Positions 18,801 to 26,174 of a stretch of 64,000 nucleotides of DNA are shown here, one piece after another (position 1 is the first letter of the stretch; each line of letters begins with the position of its first letter). The notes under the pieces are model-generated. The model was not told the DNA's origin and ran no database searches. It saw nothing but the letters and a program-made list of their open reading frames with translations. The DNA comes from Glutamicibacter sp. MNS18 (GTDB lineage: Bacteria; Actinomycetota; Actinomycetes; Actinomycetales; Micrococcaceae), in the NCBI RefSeq assembly GCF_026107515.2, contig NZ_JAPCHW010000001.1, forward strand, positions 474,812-538,811. Direction: 5' to 3'. Made by a program: the position numbers and the translations under genes.

Positions 18801-18865
18801 GAACCATCACCGAAGACGGTGACGAGGAAGTCCAGCTGGAAGGTGAAGTGCCCGAAGGGGAGTAA
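15860..18865 (+). CDS. UPF0182 family large membrane protein
   Basis: A 1001-residue protein of UPF0182 (Rv3193c type), conserved in actinobacteria but of unknown function. Residues 1-340 hold about seven membrane segments (first near 35-60), followed by a large domain of about 550 residues predicted outside the cytoplasm. The family-typical stretch around IDGNVEDTVIAAREV is present. The last 110 residues are acidic, rich in Glu, Asp and Gly, and contain a short predicted helix (about 925-965), after which the protein ends EGEVPEGE. The start is GTG at 15860 with GAGGAAG 6-12 nt upstream. It follows the PDZ protease in the same orientation, a linkage kept in mycobacteria, which suggests a shared envelope role (inference). 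Confidence 0.88.
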   Translation: MSIGPDSPFGGPPRGSDEPQRPSRPPNKKTSPLTLTIFAVGILVALFVFFSNFYADILWFNQLGYSEVYWTEKVAKAVIFVIAAVLMAVPMWLSMRTAYKHRPVYAPTSNRPDMMSKYQAQLEPIRRFLMIGIPAVIGVFSGIAVAGQWQTVLLFLNQESFGSTDPQFNLDISFFMFSLPFISLINGFLISVVLLGGVAGLLTHYLYGGIRIEERGGVTIGKSARVHAAIMVALFLILQGVNYWIGQYETLTDQSGRAAGALYKDVHAVIPARMILAIVAVLIAVTFIIAAFTGRWRLPMIGTAMLVVTMIVAGGIYPFLVQEYQVKPSEVTLERQYLERNLEMTRLAYGLDDVEVTPYDAKVTAESGALAAEAATTNNIRLLDPNLVSAAFAQLQQFRSYYAFPTNLNVDRYDIDGNVEDTVIAAREVTVDPNGSWVNQHVTYTHGYGLVAAYGNRVDSSGRPDFMLGGIPTGGTLASDETYEPRIYFGERSPEYSVVGGPEGWTPREVDRPSSGSESDDVRYTFTGSGGPNVGNFFNRLVYSLKFASTDLLLSDAVNAESQILYDRTPRERVSKVAPYLTLDSNAYPAIVDGRVKWILDGYTTSNAFPYSQQQQLESAVTDSLTNASEFDRLSGRINYIRNSVKATVDAYDGKVELYAWDDQEPMLKAWQNVFPTSVKPMSEMSGELMAHVRYPEDMFKVQREVLTTYHVEDPDDFYEANDAWQVPNDPTATGEIKQPPYYMSLKMPTQDDATFSLTSTFIPAASRTGQQRNVLFGFLSANADAGTTDGERHEDYGKLRLLELPRDTAVPGPGQAQQNFDTTSRVTTTLNLLRQGASEVRGGNLLSLPVGGGVLYVQPVYVQSSGQTSYPTLRKVLVAFGESVGFADTLGEALDEVFEGDSGAVTQEGDGSDGGDIVEGEEGETPQTQTNDEKLTQALADANAAIREGQEALADGNFAAYGQAQQKLQDALNRALEADGTITEDGDEEVQLEGEVPEGE

Positions 18866-18900
18866 TCCCCGAGGGGCTGGGGGATGCCCTTGATTTGCTT

Positions 18901-18928
18901 TTCACTTCGCGATGATGAAGACTAGTCT
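18901..18928 (+). promoter_or_regulatory. Putative promoter of the first initiator tRNA gene
   Basis: TTCACT (18901-18906), a 16-bp spacer and TAGTCT (18923-18928) end 6 nt before the mature tRNA 5' end at 18935. The match to the consensus is partial. Confidence 0.35.
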
Positions 18929-18934
18929 AGTCAT

Positions 18935-19008
18935 CGCGGGGTGGAGCAGTTCGGTAGCTCGCCGGGCTCATAACCCGGAGGTCGAAGGTTCAAATCCTTC
19001 CCCCGCCA
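18935..19008 (+). tRNA. Initiator tRNA-Met (CAT), copy 1
   Basis: A 74-nt cloverleaf without encoded CCA. The anticodon loop CTCATAA gives CAU. The anticodon stem is CCGGG/CCCGG, with the three G-C pairs next to the loop that mark initiator tRNA. The acceptor stem CGCGGGG/CCCCGCC leaves C1 opposite C72 unpaired, also an initiator feature although the usual mismatch is C1-A72. The T arm is GAAGG-TTCAAAT-CCTTC. It is identical to the copy at 19441 and has its own terminator. Confidence 0.95.
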
Positions 19009-19016
19009 CATAGAAC

Positions 19017-19050
19017 AAAAAAGGTGGAAACGAAAGTTTCCACCTTTTTT
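19017..19050 (+). terminator. Intrinsic terminator after tRNA-Met copy 1
   Basis: AAGGTGGAAAC (19021-19031) pairs perfectly with GTTTCCACCTT (19036-19046) around a GAAA tetraloop. Flanking A and T runs extend the stem and provide the T tract. A textbook rho-independent terminator. Confidence 0.93.
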
Positions 19051-19440
19051 GCGCGCCCACACCAGAGTCGGGCTGCCCCGGGGCCGGTGCCCGATCCCAT
19101 GGCGCACTAGTGTGACCGGCGTGGCAGGCTGGGTGCGGGAACGGGGCAGTCCGGGTGCTGGCCGCGGTGCTTGGTTCCCGGAGCGGCCACGAACGGCACC
19201 AGCGTCCCGTAACCGTCCGTGCGAAGCGGAAGCCGGGCCCGATGGTGTCCGCTTTCCGCCTCGGCCGCACGTTGGCCACAGTCCAGCTCTTTGGTGGATC
19301 CGGGATGCTCGACTTCGCTTCACGGGTTTCGTGACGTCCTGGGTTTCGAAAAACACCCGGTGCGCAACCGCCTGGTGAGGAAGGTCACCGACCCCCGATT
19401 GGTCATCGGGTTCACGGATTGGTAATGTTGTATTTACCGA
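19051..19440. other. Apparently non-coding spacer between the two initiator tRNA genes
   Basis: About 390 bp without a convincing gene. Short open frames on both strands have no ribosome site or family resemblance. The only structure seen is a small hairpin at 19394-19410 (CCCGAT/ATCGGG, 5-nt loop) just before the second tRNA, with an A/T-rich TATTTA at 19431-19436 that may be that tRNA's -10. I recognise no known RNA. Confidence 0.6.
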
Positions 19441-19514
19441 CGCGGGGTGGAGCAGTTCGGTAGCTCGCCGGGCTCATAACCCGGAGGTCGAAGGTTCAAA
19501 TCCTTCCCCCGCCA
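19441..19514 (+). tRNA. Initiator tRNA-Met (CAT), copy 2
   Basis: Identical over all 74 nt to the copy at 18935, with the same CAU anticodon, three G-C anticodon-stem pairs and C1-C72 mismatch. The flanks differ completely from those of copy 1, so only the tRNA body is duplicated. Its own terminator follows within 10 nt. Confidence 0.95.
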
Positions 19515-19522
19515 CGATGGCG

Positions 19523-19553
19523 AGAAGAGGTCCGAAAGGGCCTCTTCTTTTTT
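19523..19553 (+). terminator. Intrinsic terminator after tRNA-Met copy 2
   Basis: AGAAGAGG (19523-19530) pairs with CCTCTTCT (19541-19548) around a small GAAA-containing loop, and a T tract follows to 19553. Confidence 0.92.
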
Positions 19554-19629
19554 GCCCGGATTTCACCCGCAGAAGCCAAAGGCCGTCCTCCCGGGAACGG
19601 GAGAACGGCCAAAAAGCGGGTATACGGAA

Positions 19630-20361
19630 CTAGGACTCCAGGATGCCGGACTGCTTGGCCTTCAACGCGGCCAGCCGGGCCTCGATCTCGGTCTGCTCGC
19701 CGAGGTCTTCCAGCTGTTCGAATTGGGCATCCAGGCTGGAGGAAGCCAGCTCGGCGGCACCGCGCACCCGTGCCTCCTCACGGCGCACCTTTTCCTCGAA
19801 GCGGCCGATCTCGCTGGTGGCGTCCATGATGTTGACGGCCTTGACGGCCTCGTGCATCTGGTTCTGGGCCGCAGCGGCCTTGGCGCGGGCGGTTAGCTCG
19901 TCACGCTTGGACACCAACTGGGTGCGCTTGAGCTTCATCTGGTCCAGGCCGGTCTTCAGCTTCTCCACGATCTCGCGCTGCGAGTTGATGGTCGGCTCGG
20001 CGCTCTTCATCTCGCTTTCTGCCTGCATCTGGCGCTGGATGGCGACCTTGGCAAGGTTGTCGAACTTTGCGGCATTCGCGCTTTCGCCGGCAGCGCGGAA
20101 TTCCTCCGCCTTGTTCGACGCGGCCAGCGCCTTGTTGCCCCATTCGGACGAGGCCTGCTCGTCCTCGCGGTAGTCATCTTCGAGCATGCGCAGGTTGCCG
20201 ATGGTTTGGGCCACGGCCTGCTCGGCCTCGGCGATGTTGTTGGTGTAATCACGGATCATCTGATCCATCATCTTCTGCGGATCTTCCGCCGCGTCGACCA
20301 GTGCATTGATATTTGCCTTGGCTAGTTGGGCAATGCGACCGAAAATGGACTGCTTGGTCAT
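19630..20361 (-). CDS. pspA: PspA/IM30 family envelope-stress protein
   Basis: A 243-residue PspA/IM30/Vipp1-type protein, predicted to be a long helical coiled coil that polymerises on stressed membranes. The N-terminus SIFGRIAQLAKANINALVDAA is the typical amphipathic membrane-binding start, followed by the DPQKMMDQMIRDY family signature. Heptad-rich helices cover about 25-225. No PspF, PspB or PspC is nearby. It is second in an operon with the upstream TPM-domain gene 54 bp away. The start at 20361 follows AAAGGTCC as a modest ribosome site. Pairing with a TPM protein suggests both guard the envelope, as does the divergent HtrA gene next door. Confidence 0.92.
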   Translation of the reverse strand: MTKQSIFGRIAQLAKANINALVDAAEDPQKMMDQMIRDYTNNIAEAEQAVAQTIGNLRMLEDDYREDEQASSEWGNKALAASNKAEEFRAAGESANAAKFDNLAKVAIQRQMQAESEMKSAEPTINSQREIVEKLKTGLDQMKLKRTQLVSKRDELTARAKAAAAQNQMHEAVKAVNIMDATSEIGRFEEKVRREEARVRGAAELASSSLDAQFEQLEDLGEQTEIEARLAALKAKQSGILES

Positions 20362-20415
20362 TGTGGACCTTTCTATCGATTGTTGATTAAACGTCTGGAT
20401 TGAAAACCGTCTGGC

Positions 20416-22464
20416 CTAGAAGCTGCCTCCGGCGCCTCCTCCGCCCCGGAATCCGCCACCTCCACCACCGAAGCCGCCGCCGAAACCACCCCCGCCGAAG
20501 CCTCCGCCACTGCTTCCGCCGCCGAAGCCGCCGAAGCCGCCGAAGCCACCACCTTGGCTTCCACCGCCTGACCGGCCTCCGCGCAGAATCGAGTCAATCA
20601 GGATCCCGCCCAGCACGGCACCGCCCACCCCGTCGAAGGGTCCACGCTGCCTGCCGCCTCCGAAGCCTCCGCCCCCGCCGAAGTTGTCGACGTCGCTCTC
20701 GGCCATGCGCGCGGCCTGTTCGGCCAGGCGGACGGCCCGTTGGGCGGTGGCCAGTGCGGCCGCGGGTTGGTTGTTCGACTGCGACACCGCATCGTCGTAG
20801 CAGCGTTGGGCTTCAGCCAGCCGGGTGCGTGCCGAGGAACGGACTCCTCCACGTCGGGCCCGGATGTAGTCCTCGGTGCCGCTGATGCGGGACTGGGCCG
20901 TGCGCAACACCGCCTGCAGCTGGGAACGGGCATGCCGATCCTGCTCGGCCTGGTCGCGCAGGCTGTCCAGCTGTGCAGAGAGCGGTTCGCTGGCCTCGCC
21001 CAGGTTGGAGATCAGCTGCAACGGGTTGGGTTTGTCCTTCGCCAATGCGTCCTGGACCCGCGTCAAGGCGGTTTCCAGGGCTGCCACCGGACCGGCCAGT
21101 TGATGCCGGTTAGCACCATCCAGCATGGCCTTGGCTTGGGTCAATTCCGCCGTGGCATCCTGGATCGCCTCCCGCAGGTCCTGCTCTGCCTGGGACAGCG
21201 ACTGGGCTGAGCGGCCGATGGCGGCCAGCAGGCCTTCGGCCTGGTCCTGCGCATCCTCGGCTCCGTGGACTAGCACTGCGGCCTGCGAACGATCGTTGGA
21301 GGCCACCGCGGTTCGCGCCTCGACCAGGGCCGAGCGTGCAAAGCTGATGCGTTCGGAAGCCTGCGAAACGTTGTCGAGGACCTGGGACGTGGCCGCCGGG
21401 TCGTAGCGGGAGGATAACTCCTCGATCTGGGCCATACTTTGTGACAGGTTCTGGTTCAGCCGCTCCAGTACCTCGTCCAATTCCTCGATCCGGGTCTCGG
21501 CGTTGGCCTCCAGCTGGCGCAATTCACGGAACTCGTCGGCGTGGGCCTGCAGGGTGTTGTTGACCTCACCACACCGATTGATGATCTCGCCCAGCCAGGC
21601 GCGTTGATCCTGCTCGGTATCGGGGATGTGGTCATCGAGTTGTTGTTGCAGGCGGAACGACTCGCTCAGGTGCACCTTGGCGGCGGCCAGATCCTCGTTG
21701 AAGGTCTTGATCGCGTCGGCACCGTACTGGGCTTCGGCGAACCCCAGTTCCTGTTCCGAGGAGCGGATCGAATCGTCGGCGGCGACCAGCAGGTGATCTG
21801 CCTGCTTGCGTAGCTGGTCCAGTGGGACCAGCTGCTCGGTAGGCGGTGCACTGGAACGGCGCTGCTTCTTCTTGCTGCGTCCGGCCAGCACGACATAAAG
21901 CAGAACCGCACCCGCGCCGAGTATCAACAGGATGGGGAAGACCGAGATTCCCCCGCCTGCGGTGGAGGAACCGGTTTCCGCCACGTTGCCAGAGGCCCCG
22001 GTGATGCCTTCGATCGCCCCTTCCGCAGCGCCGAGCCAGTCCAGGTCATTAAGCGCAGGGGCGATGAAGCCGGTGTAGATCTGCTGCTGGTAACCTTCCA
22101 GCTCGCTGCCTTGCGAAGCCATGAAAATGGCTTGGCGTTGCTCGGTGGCCACTGCGAAGATTGCGTCGCGGCTGCCCATGTTCTTCTGTTCCGCCACCGC
22201 CTCGGCCCATTCGGCCGGCTGATCGGGGTCATCGAAGTTCTCGACGTAGACGATGAAGAGACTGGTTCCCGTTTCGGAACGCAGGTGCGAGAGCTGCTGC
22301 TCAAGATCGTCAACCGCGTCATCCAGGACGCCGGCATTATCCACGACGAAGGTTCCGGCCGGAATCTCCACCGGGGGTTCGGCATGGCTGGGTAGTGCCA
22401 CCGAGAACAGCAGCAACACGGCCGTGATCGTTGCTGCCAACAGTCTCCGTGCGGTGAACGGCAT
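20416..22464 (-). CDS. Secreted/membrane TPM-domain protein with coiled coil and Gly-rich tail
   Basis: A 682-residue protein with a signal peptide ending near SHA-28, a TPM domain (about 31-155; TPM_phosphatase family of thylakoid TLP18.3, Psb32 and MOLO-1 type), a transmembrane segment (172-194) and a basic stop-transfer RSKKKQRR. A long helical region of Gln/Glu/Ala-rich heptads follows (about 215-540), then an extremely glycine-rich tail (about 570-682) ending in GGAGGSF. The TPM domain should be extracytoplasmic and the coiled coil cytoplasmic, where it could contact PspA encoded just downstream (inference). Similar Gly-rich TPM proteins occur in other bacteria. Catalytic phosphatase activity cannot be judged from sequence. 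Confidence 0.87.
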   Translation of the reverse strand: MPFTARRLLAATITAVLLLFSVALPSHAEPPVEIPAGTFVVDNAGVLDDAVDDLEQQLSHLRSETGTSLFIVYVENFDDPDQPAEWAEAVAEQKNMGSRDAIFAVATEQRQAIFMASQGSELEGYQQQIYTGFIAPALNDLDWLGAAEGAIEGITGASGNVAETGSSTAGGGISVFPILLILGAGAVLLYVVLAGRSKKKQRRSSAPPTEQLVPLDQLRKQADHLLVAADDSIRSSEQELGFAEAQYGADAIKTFNEDLAAAKVHLSESFRLQQQLDDHIPDTEQDQRAWLGEIINRCGEVNNTLQAHADEFRELRQLEANAETRIEELDEVLERLNQNLSQSMAQIEELSSRYDPAATSQVLDNVSQASERISFARSALVEARTAVASNDRSQAAVLVHGAEDAQDQAEGLLAAIGRSAQSLSQAEQDLREAIQDATAELTQAKAMLDGANRHQLAGPVAALETALTRVQDALAKDKPNPLQLISNLGEASEPLSAQLDSLRDQAEQDRHARSQLQAVLRTAQSRISGTEDYIRARRGGVRSSARTRLAEAQRCYDDAVSQSNNQPAAALATAQRAVRLAEQAARMAESDVDNFGGGGGFGGGRQRGPFDGVGGAVLGGILIDSILRGGRSGGGSQGGGFGGFGGFGGGSSGGGFGGGGFGGGFGGGGGGFRGGGGAGGSF

Positions 22465-22701
22465 TTTCGTCCTTAGCTTTCTGGTGCATAGATGTTAGCT
22501 ACACAATACCCGTGACAGATTGACAAATTCCTGAAGACGGATGAAATTTCGTGATTCCATTGAGGGTATGGGCAGAAAGTCTTGACAATTTTCGTGGCAT
22601 GGATGGCAACTCACAGGGGCTACTCAGTTACTGCCGCTTAAGACCACAGATCGAGCCGCGATAATCGATCTCAAGAGACTTACAGGACGAAGGAAACGAC
22701 G
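22465..22701. promoter_or_regulatory. Divergent intergenic region of the PspA/TPM operon and htrA
   Basis: 237 bp less GC-rich than its surroundings. It contains two TTGACA hexamers on the plus strand (22520-22525 and 22582-22587), neither with a good TATAAT 16-18 bp downstream. The htrA gene has a ribosome site, AAGGAAA, shortly before 22702. Promoters for both directions must lie here, but I cannot assign them exactly. Confidence 0.45.
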
Positions 22702-24225
22702 ATGAGCCAGCCACCTAGCGAACCGAATGAGAACAACAGCGGCAACACCGATCCGCGGCACCCTGACCGGGCCGACCACGGGCAGAGGCCGGTCGCCGGG
22801 CCGCAGCATCCGGCGGTGACTCCGCTCGGCAGCACCGGAGAACCCACTCGTCCGATACCGCAGCATTCCGCTGCCGACACGGGATCACAGCAACCCGGTG
22901 ATGATCAGAGCACCGCACGGTACCCGAGCGCTGCGGGACAGTACCAGGGGCAACCGTCACCAGCCGACGCATCCGGCCCCAACCCCTACGGAGCCAGTCC
23001 CTATCCGCAGCACCAGGCACCGCTGCCGCCGGAACGCCCGGCTCGCAAACGGTATGCCGGGTCCACGCTGATCGCGGGCATGGTGGCCGCGGCGCTGATC
23101 GGCGGTGTCACCGCGGCTGGTACCACCTACCTGATGACCCCCACCGGAAGTGGCACGGCGCAGGTGCAGTCACCCCGGGAAGGGGTGGTCATCAATAATC
23201 CGGAATCGGTGACCACCGCAACCGCCGCAGCGGCGAAGGCGGCACCCAGCGTGGTGACCATCGAGGCCTCCGGCAACGGGTCGGCAGGCTCGGGATCGGG
23301 GATCATCCTGGATGCCGAGGGGCATATCCTGACCAATACCCATGTGGTGACCCTCGGCGGTGCCACCGGTGATCCGGTCCTGAACGTGCGTTTGAACGAC
23401 GGCAAGGTCTACTCGGCTACCTTGGTGGGTACCGATCCGCTCTCTGACTTGGCCGTGATCAAGGTGGAGGCGGAGAACCTGCTCCCGGCGACACTTGGCG
23501 AGTCCGGTAACCTGAACGTGGGGGATACCGCCGTGGCCATCGGGGCGCCGTTGGGGCTCAGCGGCACGGTGACCGACGGCATCATCTCGACACTCAACCG
23601 GACGATCTCCGTTGCTTCCTCCGCCGTCCCTGAGCAACAGGCCGAAGGCAATGGGGGCGGCAGCGACTTCCAGTTCGAGTTCCCGGGCATGCCGCAGGGC
23701 CAGTCCAATGCCGAATCGATCTACATCAACGTCATCCAGACCGATGCGGCCATCAACCATGGCAATTCCGGGGGCGCACTGGTCAATGCCGCCGGGGAGA
23801 TCATCGGGGTGAATGTGGCCATCGCCTCGTCGGGGGATGAGGATTCGGGCTCCATCGGCGTGGGTTTCGCCATCCCCATCGATTACGCGAAACGGATCGC
23901 CAACGAGTTGATTTCCAATGGCAAGGCCAGCCATGGGCTGCTGGGAGCCACCGTCCAGGCGTTTGCCGCGACCAGCGGGGCAAACCAATCCACCGGCTTC
24001 AGCACCGGGGCCCGGATTGTCGAAGTCAATCCAGGGTCAGCCGCGGAAAAGGCCGGATTCGTTGCCGGAGACGTGATCACCGGGGTCAATGGCCGACCGA
24101 TTCTCGATTCCCAAACCCTGACCGCGGCCATCCGCGAGGTGGCTGCCGGTGGACAGGCGCAGATCACCTATCTGCGCGAGGAGCAGTCGCACACCGTGGA
24201 TGTTACGGTCGGGACATTGGAATAA
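22702..24225 (+). CDS. HtrA/DegP-type membrane-anchored serine protease with PDZ domain
   Basis: A 507-residue protease/chaperone of the envelope. A disordered Pro/Gln/Ser-rich cytoplasmic tail (1-112) precedes one membrane anchor (about 117-138), a trypsin-like domain (about 165-395) and one PDZ domain (about 410-500). The triad is complete: H214 in TNTHVV, D249 in LSDLAVI and S356 in HGNSGGAL. Long N-tailed, single-PDZ HtrAs are typical of actinobacteria (PepD/HtrA type), where they degrade misfolded extracytoplasmic proteins. It is transcribed divergently from the TPM-pspA operon, suggesting a common stress regulon (inference). A strong hairpin follows. Which paralogue (HtrA, PepD or PepA) it represents cannot be settled from one window. 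Confidence 0.93.
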   Translation: MSQPPSEPNENNSGNTDPRHPDRADHGQRPVAGPQHPAVTPLGSTGEPTRPIPQHSAADTGSQQPGDDQSTARYPSAAGQYQGQPSPADASGPNPYGASPYPQHQAPLPPERPARKRYAGSTLIAGMVAAALIGGVTAAGTTYLMTPTGSGTAQVQSPREGVVINNPESVTTATAAAAKAAPSVVTIEASGNGSAGSGSGIILDAEGHILTNTHVVTLGGATGDPVLNVRLNDGKVYSATLVGTDPLSDLAVIKVEAENLLPATLGESGNLNVGDTAVAIGAPLGLSGTVTDGIISTLNRTISVASSAVPEQQAEGNGGGSDFQFEFPGMPQGQSNAESIYINVIQTDAAINHGNSGGALVNAAGEIIGVNVAIASSGDEDSGSIGVGFAIPIDYAKRIANELISNGKASHGLLGATVQAFAATSGANQSTGFSTGARIVEVNPGSAAEKAGFVAGDVITGVNGRPILDSQTLTAAIREVAAGGQAQITYLREEQSHTVDVTVGTLE

Positions 24226-24246
24226 AAGTTAATAAAAGGTAAAGAG

Positions 24247-24287
24247 GCAAACGGTACGTGCAACCAATTCCAGCACGTGCCGTTTGC
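24247..24287 (+). terminator. Terminator after htrA
   Basis: Fifteen-base arms (24247-24261 and 24273-24287) pair with one G-T wobble around an 11-nt loop, and TTATT follows. Confidence 0.8.
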
Positions 24288-24399
24288 TTATTATGGTGTA
24301 GAAACCCCTTGTTATCGGTGCCCACCGATACGATGAGGGTTGAAGAGATCCTTCTACGGTCGTCTGCGACAGTGAAGACACTTTGTATGAAAGGCGAGA

Positions 24400-25221
24400 A
24401 TGAGCGACGCGAGTAGCACACCACTGACGATTCTGGTGCTGGTTAAACATGTACCCGATGCTCAGTTTGACCGTCATATCGATCAGAGCACCCTGCGCAT
24501 GGACCGCAGTGAATCGATCTTGTCGGAACTGGATGAATACGCCGTGGAAGCGGCCCTTGCGATCGCCGAGGAACGCGGCGGCCCCAAGGCCGGAAACCAG
24601 GTGATCGCGGCAACCATGGGTGGCCCCAAAGCCGTAGGATCCATCAAGAAGGCGTTGCAGATGGGTGCGACCAGCGGCCTGCACCTCAATGATGAAACGC
24701 TGGCCGGCTCCGACGCCACCGCCACCTCCCGCGCCCTGGCCGCCTTGGTCAAGTACGCCGGCAACGTCGATCTGGTGGTCACCGGCATGGCCTCGACGGA
24801 TGCCGAAACCGCGGTGGTTCCGGCCCAGCTGGCCGAACGCCTGGAATTCGCGGCCTTGACCAATGCCTCAAGGGTGGAATTCGACTCGGCCGCCTCCGCC
24901 CTGACGATTTCCCGCGACCATGGATCCGAGTCGCTGAAGCTCAGCGCCAGCTTCCCGGCCGTGCTCTCGGTGACCGATCAGGCCAATGAGCCCCGCTACC
25001 CGAACTTCCGCGGCATCATGGCAGCTAAAAAGAAGAAGACCGAAGAGGTCACTGCGGCTGATCTCGGTTTGGATGCCTCGGCGGTCGGCGCTGCGGGCTC
25101 GGGAACCGAAGTGGTCTCTGCCGAGGCCCGCCCGGCGCGCACCGCCGGAACCGTCATCACCGATAACGGGCAGGCCGGCATCGCGCTGGTGAACTACCTG
25201 GCCGAACAGAAGCTGATCTAA
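24400..25221 (+). CDS. etfB: Electron transfer flavoprotein subunit beta
   Basis: A 273-residue EtfB/FixA protein that binds AMP and, with EtfA, carries electrons from acyl-CoA and other flavin dehydrogenases to the quinone pool. It starts ILVLVKHVPD, the family N-terminus, and has the ETF-beta signature VTGMASTDAETAVVPAQLAE around residues 125-145 and YPNFRGIMAAKKK near 200. The length is normal. It has a 180-bp upstream gap with a weak AAGGCGAG ribosome site and is followed after 14 bp by etfA, forming an etfB-etfA-PIG-L operon. No ETF-quinone oxidoreductase gene is visible nearby. Confidence 0.95.
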   Translation: MSDASSTPLTILVLVKHVPDAQFDRHIDQSTLRMDRSESILSELDEYAVEAALAIAEERGGPKAGNQVIAATMGGPKAVGSIKKALQMGATSGLHLNDETLAGSDATATSRALAALVKYAGNVDLVVTGMASTDAETAVVPAQLAERLEFAALTNASRVEFDSAASALTISRDHGSESLKLSASFPAVLSVTDQANEPRYPNFRGIMAAKKKKTEEVTAADLGLDASAVGAAGSGTEVVSAEARPARTAGTVITDNGQAGIALVNYLAEQKLI

Positions 25222-25235
25222 GGACTGAGCCGAAC

Positions 25236-26174
25236 ATGACTTCCGCACTACTCTTTTTCACCGAACTCACCCAGGCTCCGTCCAAGGCCCAACGTGAGCT
25301 GCTGACGTTGGCTGCGCGTTTCGACTCCGCGACCGTGGCATTGACCGGCGACATCTCCGAGGAAGCGACCGGCATCGTGGGCAGCTACGGCATCGGCCGG
25401 ATCCTTCAGGCACCGGCCGGTGACGGTTTCCAGGACCATGAGGTGGGCGTGCTGGATGCCGCCGTCCAGACCGTGAACCCGCAGATCGTGTTGCTGGCCA
25501 ATGACAGCTTCCACCGGGAAGTGGCCGCCCGCGTGGCTGCCCGTCGGGAAGTCGGGATCATCACCGATGCCATCGATGTGTCCGCCGATCGGACCGTGAC
25601 GAAGGACGAACTGGCCGGCGCCTACACCGCACGCGTGAACCCCGTGGCGGACCTGGTGCTGGTGACGGTCAAGCCCAATAGCGTCGAGGACGCACCGGCC
25701 GGAGGCGAATCCGCCGCAGTCGTCGAACCCCTGGAAGTGGCAGCCTACGCCTCACGGCTCCAGGTGGTGGGCCGTGAGGAGAAACCCGCTTCCGGGCGCC
25801 CGTCGTTGGGCGAAGCGCGGATCGTGGTCTCCGGCGGCCGTGGCGTGGACGGGGACTTCTCCCCGGTTGAGGACCTGGCCGACGCCTTGGGCGCCGCCGT
25901 GGGCGCCTCACGTGCGGCCACCGACGCGGGTTGGATCGACCACGATTTCCAGGTGGGCCAGACCGGAACGACCGTGTCCCCGCAGCTGTACATCTCCGCC
26001 GGGATTTCCGGGGCGATCCAGCAAAAGGCCGGGATGCAGACCAGCAAGTACATTGTGGCGGTGAACAAGGACGAGGACGCGCCGATCTTCGAGATCGCCG
26101 ATTTCGGGATCATCGGGGACCTGAAGCAGATCCTGCCGCAGGCCGCCGAGGAAATCCGCCGACGCCAATCATGA
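25236..26174 (+). CDS. etfA: Electron transfer flavoprotein subunit alpha
   Basis: A 312-residue EtfA carrying the FAD. The N-terminal ETF domain spans about 1-170. The C-terminal FAD domain contains VVSGGRGV near 203, QVGQTGTTVSPQLYIS near 250 and the FAD signature ending in IAVNKDEDAPIFEIADFG-like sequence (here IVAVNKDEDAPIFEIADFG). These motifs bind FAD in the heterodimer. The stop overlaps the ATG of the PIG-L gene (ATGA at 26171), so translation is coupled. Confidence 0.95.
   Translation: MTSALLFFTELTQAPSKAQRELLTLAARFDSATVALTGDISEEATGIVGSYGIGRILQAPAGDGFQDHEVGVLDAAVQTVNPQIVLLANDSFHREVAARVAARREVGIITDAIDVSADRTVTKDELAGAYTARVNPVADLVLVTVKPNSVEDAPAGGESAAVVEPLEVAAYASRLQVVGREEKPASGRPSLGEARIVVSGGRGVDGDFSPVEDLADALGAAVGASRAATDAGWIDHDFQVGQTGTTVSPQLYISAGISGAIQQKAGMQTSKYIVAVNKDEDAPIFEIADFGIIGDLKQILPQAAEEIRRRQS

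Noticed and set aside
18911-18935. ACTAGT-centred palindrome before tRNA-Met copy 1 as an operator
   Set aside because: Arms match only partly and the sequence coincides with the expected -10 region.
18935-19514. Identical tRNA copies as attachment sites of an integrated element
   Set aside because: The 390 bp between them contain no integrase or other mobile gene, and both copies are complete with their own terminators.
22582-22616. Housekeeping or SigE-type promoter for htrA
   Set aside because: TTGACA has no partner -10 at 16-18 bp, and GGCAAC with GTT spacing is too loose for a SigE call. Only the general promoter region is reported.
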